DNA from: JANOXC01 sp031418215
Lineage (GTDB): Bacteria > Bacteroidota > Bacteroidia > AKYH767-A > OLB10
Direction of reading: 5' to 3'
Assembly: GCA_031418215.1 (NCBI GenBank)
Contig: JANOXC010000183.1
Location: 1-14,523 of the forward strand
DNA: 14,523 nt
Shown here: positions 7,486 to 12,981 of the stretch, in pieces
Layout: each line of letters opens with the position of its first letter
Numbering within the stretch: position 1 is the stretch's first letter
Notes under the pieces: model-generated
The model's database searches: none
What the model was told of the DNA's origin: nothing
The model's input: only the letters and a program-made list of their open reading frames with translations
Program-made: the position numbers and the translations under genes

Positions 7486-8412
7486 ATGAAGCCCCTTATT
7501 GCCCCCGTTTCCCCTGAATTACTCAAAAGTGAGCTGACACAGGATAAGTTTATCCGTGTAGCAAACAAGGGCGGGCATCATATATATATCGTTACCTGGA
7601 AAAACGCACCGAATGTATTACGTGAGATTGGCAGGTTAAGGGAACTTACTTTTCGTGATGCCGGTGGTGGAACAGGCAAGGACTGCGACCTCGATGCTTT
7701 TGACATCAGTGACATGCCCTATAAACAACTCATCGTTTGGGATGATGAGGAACAGGAAATTACAGGTGGCTACCGCTTTATCAAATGTGGCGATTCCTTC
7801 GATGAATTGGGAAGGCCTTTTTTAGCAACTTCTGAATTGTTCGCCTTTAGTGAGGAATTCCAAAAAGATTATATGCCTTTTACGATTGAATTAGGGCGAT
7901 CCTTTGTGCAGACTAAATATCAGCCAAGTGCAGAAAACCGTACCGGCTTATTCAGTCTCGATAATTTATGGGATGGATTAGGCGCTATTATGGTCGACAA
8001 TCCTGACATTAAATATTACTGGGGTAAAGTTACAATGTACCGTCATTTTAATCAGGAGGCGCGTGATATGATTCTATATTTCATGCAATTTTATTTTCCC
8101 GATAAAGATAAACTTGCATGGCCTATCAAGTCATTGCCCATTATGCATGACATGACAGCTTTCGGAAAATCTCTCGAAGGACTTGATTATAAAGAAGGAC
8201 ATAAAATTTTGAATAAAAATGTACGCGCGCTAGGTGAAAACATCCCCCCGCTTTTAAATTCATATATGAATGTTTCACCAACAATGAAATCATTTGGAAC
8301 AGCTTTGAATGACCATTTTGGTGATGTGGAAGAAACAGGTATTCTTGTTACGATTGCTGATATTTATGATTCGAAGAAAGAGCGGCATGTGAATACGTAC
8401 TTGAAAAAATAA
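7486..8412 (+). CDS. glsB: GNAT N-acyltransferase, GlsB/OlsB-like ('hemolysin' family)
   Basis: This 308-residue protein belongs to the OlsB/'hemolysin' GNAT group that uses 3-hydroxyacyl-ACP to N-acylate an amino acid, the first step of glycine-lipid or ornithine-lipid synthesis. Visible family features are REIGRLRELTFRDAGGGTGKDCDLDAFD in two adjoining blocks (46-61 and 62-73), LIVWDDEEQEITGGYRF (82-98) and the core ELGRSFV (135-141), followed by LDNLWDGLG (158-166). It lacks the PlsC domain that is fused in OlsF; that activity is supplied by the upstream gene, as in Bacteroides glsB/glsA. The amino-acid substrate (glycine or ornithine) cannot be read from the sequence. The stop codon runs directly into a 7-bp-period repeat. 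Confidence 0.75.
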   Translation: MKPLIAPVSPELLKSELTQDKFIRVANKGGHHIYIVTWKNAPNVLREIGRLRELTFRDAGGGTGKDCDLDAFDISDMPYKQLIVWDDEEQEITGGYRFIKCGDSFDELGRPFLATSELFAFSEEFQKDYMPFTIELGRSFVQTKYQPSAENRTGLFSLDNLWDGLGAIMVDNPDIKYYWGKVTMYRHFNQEARDMILYFMQFYFPDKDKLAWPIKSLPIMHDMTAFGKSLEGLDYKEGHKILNKNVRALGENIPPLLNSYMNVSPTMKSFGTALNDHFGDVEETGILVTIADIYDSKKERHVNTYLKK

Positions 8413-8439
8413 GTATTGAGTATCTAGTACCAAGTATTG
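8412..8439 (+). repeat. Degenerate heptamer array, AGTATTG type
   Basis: Four units lie in perfect 7-bp phase: AGTATTG, AGTATCT, AGTACCA, AGTATTG. The first begins on the last base of the TAA stop of the GNAT gene. It is too short and degenerate for CRISPR, and the unit differs from the other two arrays in this window. Confidence 0.6.
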
Positions 8440-8497
8440 GGACTAAGAATTTCCGTCATTTTAACAAATTATCTCCATTAGCTTTTAAATAAATAAA

Positions 8498-9097
8498 ATG
8501 CAAATAACCTCCGCTGAATTTGTTGTCAGCAACACAGAAATAGAAAAGTTGCCTGCTGAAACAATGCCGGAGTTTGCTTTTATCGGACGAAGCAATGTTG
8601 GAAAATCTTCCTTGTTGAATATGTTAACCGGTAAAAAAGGGTTGGCTAAAACTTCTTCAACTCCCGGAAAGACGCAACTCATCAATCATTTCATCATCAA
8701 CAATAAATGGTATATGGTAGATTTGCCCGGTTATGGTTTTGCAAAAGTAAGCCAGGAACGACGCGCAAGTTGGGAAGTGATGATCATGGATTATCTCACC
8801 AAACGTAAAAGCCTGATGGTGATTTTTGTGTTGGTTGACATTCGTGTGCCTCCACAAAAAAGTGATATTGACATGATCAATAAACTGGGTGGAAAAAATT
8901 TAGTGATTGCAATTATATTTACAAAAACAGATAAACTTACAAAAACAAAAATTAATAATCAGTCTGTTATTTTCAAAAATGAATTACTGAAGCACTGGGA
9001 AGAAGCCCCGCAGTATTTTTTAACTTCTGCCTCAACAGCTCTAGGACGCGATGAAGTACTGGATTTTATTCAGGAAGCTGTTAATGTTTACAAATGA
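8498..9097 (+). CDS. engB: Ribosome biogenesis GTP-binding protein EngB/YihA/YsxC
   Basis: EngB is a small essential GTPase needed for late assembly of the 50S ribosomal subunit. The 199-residue protein has the full G-motif set: G1 GRSNVGKSS (30-38), G2 region SSTPGKTQ (53-60), G3 DLPGYGFA (75-82), G4 TKTD (142-145) and G5 SAS (177-179). Length is normal and the N-terminal block preceding FIGRSNVGKSS is typical. It is transcribed on the plus strand after the acyltransferase pair with an 85-bp spacer, and converges on the dioxygenase gene. The TGA stop is immediately followed by a second 7-bp-period array. Confidence 0.97.
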   Translation: MQITSAEFVVSNTEIEKLPAETMPEFAFIGRSNVGKSSLLNMLTGKKGLAKTSSTPGKTQLINHFIINNKWYMVDLPGYGFAKVSQERRASWEVMIMDYLTKRKSLMVIFVLVDIRVPPQKSDIDMINKLGGKNLVIAIIFTKTDKLTKTKINNQSVIFKNELLKHWEEAPQYFLTSASTALGRDEVLDFIQEAVNVYK

Positions 9098-9118
9098 GAA
9101 TCAAGAGGCAAGAATCAA
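9098..9118 (+). repeat. Degenerate heptamer array, GAATCAA type
   Basis: Three units in phase, GAATCAA, GAGGCAA, GAATCAA, with a looser continuation (GATTTTAA, GAATATAT). The array starts at the first base after the engB stop codon. Confidence 0.5.
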
Positions 9119-9135
9119 GATTTTAAGAATATATT

Positions 9136-9198
9136 ATTCGTAAATTCGTACTAATTCGTATTCGTTGATCTTCTTTCATTCGTAAATTCGTAATTCGA
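9136..9198. repeat. ATTCGTA repeat cluster between convergent genes
   Basis: Five exact copies of ATTCGTA occur at 9136, 9144, 9154, 9178 and 9186, with near copies at 9160 (ATTCGTT) and 9193 (ATTCGAT). A 15-bp direct repeat (ATTCGTA-AATTCGTA) stands at 9136-9150 and 9178-9192, 42 bp apart. The cluster fills most of the gap between the stops of engB and the dioxygenase gene. No inverted-repeat terminator was found there. Spacing is irregular, which argues against CRISPR. Confidence 0.7.
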
Positions 9199-9203
9199 TG
9201 ATA

Positions 9204-10085
9204 TTATGAATTACCAATCTTCAAAGAAGTCATACTTATCGATCCCATTATGGTTTTATCATTGAAAAATGAAATACTCTCATTTTTTTCCTGTAAAGCC
9301 AATGTATATAACAACGGCAAATAATGTTCAGGAGTTGGTACTGATAAACTTAATGCAGCTCCCAGATTTTGATAATTGATCAATTGCTGATGTCCATTTT
9401 CCGTAATCAGTTTTTTCAATTTTGCATTCGCTTCAATGGCCCAATCGAATCCTGATCCGGGATTGTTCCAGTCCATTTTACTTAGATTATGCACCATGTT
9501 ACCACTTCCGATAATCAACACGCCTTTTTTTCTCAGTGGTGCCAACTCTTTTGCCAAATCAAAATGATATTGCGGCTTTTGATCGTAATCAAGGCTGAGT
9601 TGAATCACAGGAACATCATGGTTAGGATACAATCGCCTTATCACACTCCATGCTCCGTGATCAAGCCCCCATTTTTCATCTAATCCAACAACAGTTTTCT
9701 TAATAACATCTTGAGCTGCCTTTGCTAATTCAGGGCTACCGGGAGCAGGATATTGTATATCAAACAATGCTTGAGGGAATCCACCAAAATCATGGATTGT
9801 CGGAGGTTTTTCCATCGCCGTTACAAAGGTTCCTTTTGTTTCCCAATGTGCTGATACACATAAAATAGCATTGGGTTTTGGTAAGGTCTGTCCAATGGTA
9901 CGCCAACCTTTCACAAACTCGTTTTCTTCAATAGCATTCATCGGGCTGCCATGTCCCATAAAAAGCACAGGCATGGAAGCAGTATCATGGAATGCTTCAC
10001 TTATTTTATTTAATTCCTTAATTTTCATAGTTGCGCTTGCAATTGGTAATAACAAGAAAGTTTGCAGAAATTTTTTTCTATGCAT
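9204..10085 (-). CDS. ygiD: LigB/YgiD-family extradiol (DOPA-type) ring-cleavage dioxygenase
   Basis: This is a class III extradiol dioxygenase-fold protein of the YgiD/4,5-DOPA-dioxygenase group, 293 residues. Conserved histidine blocks are visible: MGHGSPMN (H45), VSAHWET (H80), PTIHDFGG (H98), GLDHGAWS (H143), GNMVHN (H199) and PTPEHYLPL (H254), supplying the metal site and catalytic His. In characterised relatives it opens catechol rings such as DOPA; the physiological substrate here is unknown. Compared with E. coli YgiD it has about 30 extra N-terminal residues containing a basic start and a hydrophobic segment (MHRKKF then residues 6-19), resembling a signal peptide or a degenerate twin-arginine leader. 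Starting at M20 would remove it, so cellular location is uncertain. It lies downstream of the sigma-factor gene on the same strand with a 127-bp gap. Confidence 0.88.
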   Translation of the reverse strand: MHRKKFLQTFLLLPIASATMKIKELNKISEAFHDTASMPVLFMGHGSPMNAIEENEFVKGWRTIGQTLPKPNAILCVSAHWETKGTFVTAMEKPPTIHDFGGFPQALFDIQYPAPGSPELAKAAQDVIKKTVVGLDEKWGLDHGAWSVIRRLYPNHDVPVIQLSLDYDQKPQYHFDLAKELAPLRKKGVLIIGSGNMVHNLSKMDWNNPGSGFDWAIEANAKLKKLITENGHQQLINYQNLGAALSLSVPTPEHYLPLLYTLALQEKNESISFFNDKTIMGSISMTSLKIGNS

Positions 10086-10130
10086 GTTAAACCGTAATGT
10101 TTACATCAATAACCTAAATCCACTTGATTA

Positions 10131-10160
10131 CAAATTTTAACAGAACCAGATAAACTACAA
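10131..10160 (-). promoter_or_regulatory. Possible Bacteroidota-type promoter for the dioxygenase gene
   Basis: On the minus strand a TTG (10160-10158) is followed 18 nt later by TAAAATTTG (10139-10131), close to the Bacteroidota -33 TTG / -7 TAnnTTTG consensus but with one extra base in the -7 element. It sits 46 nt upstream of the ATG at 10085. The match is suggestive only. Confidence 0.35.
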
Positions 10161-10212
10161 TAAACAAAAGGGGTTCAGAAGAGCAGGTAATTAGTCCTTG
10201 CAATGCACTTTC

Positions 10213-10749
10213 CTAGTTTATTATTTTCCTCAACTCCATCAATGCTGCTCTTGTTCGGGTTTTAACAGTCCCCAATGGTATATTCAACTCCTTTGCAATT
10301 TCTTCTTGTGTATATCCACTAAAATAAGCCAGATCTATTAAAATTTTATGCTCTGGCTTTAGCTTGCTTATTACTTCCTTCAACCCGATAATATCTTCCT
10401 TCGAACCCGACTGATGTTTCCTTTCAATCAATCGCAAATTGTCATCGATGGAATTCACTTCCACCCTGTTAACATTGCGCAAGGAATCAATCGCTGTATT
10501 TCTTGATATATTTAACATCCAGGTAAAAAGTGAGCCCTTTGTTGAATCAAACAACGCCATTTTACTCCATATCTTTATAAAAGCATCCTGAAGTATATCC
10601 TCAGCTGCACCCTCATCTTGTTTTAATATCCGTAAAATTACTCCGTATAAAGCAGCAGAATAATTATCATACAGATAACTAAAGGCATTCGCATCCTTGC
10701 CTTTTAATAAATTTACAAGCTCCTCTTCACTATATTTCATAACTGCCAT
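10213..10749 (-). CDS. ECF-type RNA polymerase sigma-70 factor
   Basis: This is an extracytoplasmic-function sigma factor of 178 residues. Region 2 spans about 21-91 (NAFSYLYDNYSAALYGV, the AEDILQDAFIKIW core-binding block and FTWMLNISRNTAIDSLR), and region 4 spans about 123-176 with the helix-turn-helix YTQEEIAKELNIPLGTVKTRTRAAL. Region 3 is absent, as expected. Such sigma factors are normally held by a membrane anti-sigma factor encoded next door; none is present on either side here. Two starts are possible, M1 (10749) and M4 (10740). The M1 codon lies in one arm of an inverted repeat. It follows the HupE-like gene by 138 bp on the same strand, so it could belong to that operon or control it. 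Confidence 0.93.
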   Translation of the reverse strand: MAVMKYSEEELVNLLKGKDANAFSYLYDNYSAALYGVILRILKQDEGAAEDILQDAFIKIWSKMALFDSTKGSLFTWMLNISRNTAIDSLRNVNRVEVNSIDDNLRLIERKHQSGSKEDIIGLKEVISKLKPEHKILIDLAYFSGYTQEEIAKELNIPLGTVKTRTRAALMELRKIIN

Positions 10750-10778
10750 AAAAGACCAGCTTACCTTTAATTATGGCA
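10744..10778 (-). repeat. 8-bp inverted repeat spanning the sigma-factor start codon
   Basis: TGCCATAA (10778-10771 on the minus strand) and TTATGGCA (10751-10744) are exact inverted copies separated by 19 nt; the second arm contains the ATG at 10749-10747. The spacer holds AAGG and a purine-rich stretch that could act as a ribosome binding site. It may be an operator or an RNA stem limiting translation from M1; chance occurrence is possible at this length. Confidence 0.4.
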
Positions 10779-10887
10779 AAGAAATGAAATAATATCTAAA
10801 AGACTGCCAAGAGGCTTAACTCTACAAGGAGTTGGGCCTAACGGAAAAACAAGCAATTAAATGGTTGGTCCTTAATAGGCAAATAAA

Positions 10888-11580
10888 TTAGCTGAAGAAA
10901 GCCCTTTCAATAGTCCAATATAGGGCAATACTTCCTATACAAAGCGATATAGGAATTACAATCCTTTTTTTATACCATGACTTATCATTAAACCACTTTC
11001 CAATCAGTAGCCAGGCTAATAAAATCACCGTGATTTGGCCTACCTCCACTCCTAAATTAAAAGTTAGTAAGGCAAGCATAAAATTATTTTCAGGCAAGCC
11101 GGCTTCTGCCAATGCAGATGCAAAACCACAACCGTGAAACAATCCAAATCCAAAAACAATCAACACGCGATACCACTTATACTCTGTTGCAAAAATATTT
11201 TCAATGGCAAGCAACAAAATAGAAAGGGCAATAATCGGTTCAACTACTGAACTAATTGGATGTATGTATCCATACATTGCTAAAATAAGCGTAATGCAAT
11301 GTGCAATAGTAAAGGCTGTAGCTTGCCAAATAACAGATTTCAATTTACTATTAAAAAAAAATAATCCAAGTATAAAAAGTACATGATCGAATCCAAAAGG
11401 GAGAATATGTGCAAAGCCCATTTTTAAATAAACAAAGCCTACTTCCGTATGCGACAAGTTACTAAGTGAATAATTGACAGTATGGGCAAATAGGCTGCCA
11501 GATGAGAACAAAAGACCCATCAACAAAAAAAACCAAAAGTGATTACGTGAAAACAAATATTGTAATTTACCTCTGCGCAT
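10888..11580 (-). CDS. HupE/UreJ-family membrane protein
   Basis: This is a 230-residue polytopic membrane protein of the HupE/UreJ type. The N-terminus (about 14-32, ending SLFA-HT) looks like a cleavable signal peptide; further hydrophobic segments lie near 54-75, 84-104, 112-130, 137-157, 166-192 and 207-224. Family motifs are GFDHVLF (63-69), FTIAHCITL (90-98), FGLFHGCGFA (145-154) and FNLGVEVGQ (174-182). Their His, Asp and Glu residues inside or near membrane segments suggest metal handling; characterised relatives are nickel/cobalt permeases. The substrate here is unknown and no hydrogenase or urease gene is in the window. The ATG lies inside the upstream TPR gene (14-nt overlap), so the two are translationally linked. 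Confidence 0.87.
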   Translation of the reverse strand: MRRGKLQYLFSRNHFWFFLLMGLLFSSGSLFAHTVNYSLSNLSHTEVGFVYLKMGFAHILPFGFDHVLFILGLFFFNSKLKSVIWQATAFTIAHCITLILAMYGYIHPISSVVEPIIALSILLLAIENIFATEYKWYRVLIVFGFGLFHGCGFASALAEAGLPENNFMLALLTFNLGVEVGQITVILLAWLLIGKWFNDKSWYKKRIVIPISLCIGSIALYWTIERAFFS

Positions 11581-12910
11581 ACAGTTCCTTGTTTTTCAAA
11601 TATTTTTTTCCATCGTACAATAAATCAAACGCAATATATTTATTTAAGGTGAGTGCCATTAGCATTAATTTTTTTCCTGTTGCTATATCTCCATTCTTCG
11701 CTTTAATAAGCCCGGCCTGAAATAACAAAGTAGGGTTTTGTGAATTAGTACTCAACGCAACTATTATTTTATTATTGGCATCAGCATATTCGCCACGTTT
11801 ATATTGTACCCATGCGAGGGTTTGATTAACGTCAATATTATTTGGCCTGCGCACGTATTCCGTCATGGCATGCTGATAAGCCAAATCATATTGATAAGAT
11901 TTAACATATAACAGCGCTAACTCCCTGTCGGCATAATGGCCGTGAAAAGAATTTCCCTCCTTTCCGTTTCCGTTGTTCAACATTTCAATTGCTTCTTTAA
12001 TTTCCTTATTAGCCAGTATCGGCTCTTGCTTAGCATGATAAACGTCGGCCAACTCATCGTAAAATGAATAATCACTCACGGTTAGTTTTGCACGGTCGAA
12101 ATACTTAATGGCTTCTGTGAAATTCCTTTGCGCTTTTGCAACTCTTCCCATTCCTGCAAGAGCAAAGGCATACTGAGGTCTGTGATACAAAGCTTCCTGG
12201 AAATAGCTTTCTGCACTTTTAAGGTCTCCTTTTAGCTCATACAAATGACCAACATAAACTCTTGCCCATTCTGTTTGTTCGGCTCCCGGAACGCCTGCCT
12301 GAACAGCCATCATCATAGCCTGAATGGCGCCTTCATTATCACCATATATTTCACGCAAATAAGAAACGCGTGAGTAAGATCGCATATCCGGACGCAATGA
12401 AACCATTTTATCAGCACTTTGAACCGCCTCCTTATAATTTCCTGATTCCACATTTGCATCGGTTAAAATTCCATAACCAAAAGCGCTAAATGCATTTTCT
12501 TTTACTATCTTCTTGCCAATCTCTAATGCATCTGCAAAATGATGCTGTGATAAAAGTACAGTTGCTTTTGCACACATTGCTTCGTAATCATTTTCCCGCT
12601 CCGCTAAAATTTCATCAATCAATTCCAATGCTGCCTTATCATAATAACCATGATTACCTGTTACGCGAGATTCCTGTATATATGCAAATGCCAGTTGAAG
12701 TTTTGCTTTCAGATTATTCGGATTGCTCCTTAAGTCACCCATCAGCTTTTCAATTGCAGCTTTAGTATTTATCCATTCCGTTGAATTGCTGATAGTCCCT
12801 GTTCTTTCCAACAATGTAAGTTGTGATTTTTGTTTTTCCCTGTTAATCAGGAAAAAAGTGAAAGTAATGGCAAAAACAGCAAAGATCAGGTAGATGTATT
12901 TTGGTTTCAT
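11567..12910 (-). CDS. Membrane-anchored tetratricopeptide-repeat protein
   Basis: This protein has 447 residues with an uncleaved-looking N-terminal hydrophobic segment (about 5-22) followed by basic NREKQK, implying a signal anchor with the rest in the periplasm. The remainder is an array of helical TPR-like units, for example NPNNLKAKLQLAFAY (63-77), NDYEAMCAKATVLLSQHHFADALEI (107-131), the NYKEAVQSADKMVSLRP unit (158-174), the LKSAESYFQEALYHRP unit (230-245), ALAGMGRVAKAQRNFTEAIKYFDRA (250-274) and TLAWVQYKRGEYADANNKI (364-382). It is likely a protein-interaction scaffold; no enzymatic motif is seen. It sits between the DUF4331 surface-protein gene and the HupE-like gene and overlaps the latter by 14 nt. 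Exact function unknown. Confidence 0.88.
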   Translation of the reverse strand: MKPKYIYLIFAVFAITFTFFLINREKQKSQLTLLERTGTISNSTEWINTKAAIEKLMGDLRSNPNNLKAKLQLAFAYIQESRVTGNHGYYDKAALELIDEILAERENDYEAMCAKATVLLSQHHFADALEIGKKIVKENAFSAFGYGILTDANVESGNYKEAVQSADKMVSLRPDMRSYSRVSYLREIYGDNEGAIQAMMMAVQAGVPGAEQTEWARVYVGHLYELKGDLKSAESYFQEALYHRPQYAFALAGMGRVAKAQRNFTEAIKYFDRAKLTVSDYSFYDELADVYHAKQEPILANKEIKEAIEMLNNGNGKEGNSFHGHYADRELALLYVKSYQYDLAYQHAMTEYVRRPNNIDVNQTLAWVQYKRGEYADANNKIIVALSTNSQNPTLLFQAGLIKAKNGDIATGKKLMLMALTLNKYIAFDLLYDGKKYLKNKELYAQR

Positions 12911-12924
12911 ATAATTGTTGTTTT

Positions 12925-12972
12925 AAAAATAAAGTATGCAGATTCTTATTATACAAACAAGAATCTGCATAC
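12925..12972 (-). terminator. Strong hairpin with T-rich tail between DUF4331 and TPR genes
   Basis: A perfect 14-bp inverted repeat (GTATGCAGATTCTT at 12972-12959 on the minus strand; its complement arm at 12947-12934) with an 11-nt loop begins 9 nt after the DUF4331 stop and is followed by TTTATTTTT. This has the form of an intrinsic terminator. Because the TPR gene starts 14 nt beyond the T-tract with no room for a separate promoter, it may act as a partial terminator or mRNA stabiliser inside an operon. Confidence 0.8.
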
Positions 12973-12981
12973 GGTAAATTA

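Noticed and set aside
9136..9198. Possible short CRISPR-like array
   Set aside because: Units are only 7-15 bp with irregular spacing of 8-24 bp, no uniform spacers, and no cas gene in the window.
10086..10212. Hidden anti-sigma factor gene after the sigma-factor gene
   Set aside because: The 127-bp gap is too short and contains no plausible frame for a membrane anti-sigma protein.
10812..10839. Hairpin downstream of the HupE-like gene as a terminator
   Set aside because: An 11-bp stem with a 6-nt loop pairs fully (with two G-U) only as plus-strand RNA; on the transcribed minus strand it has two C-A mismatches and no T-tract follows it.
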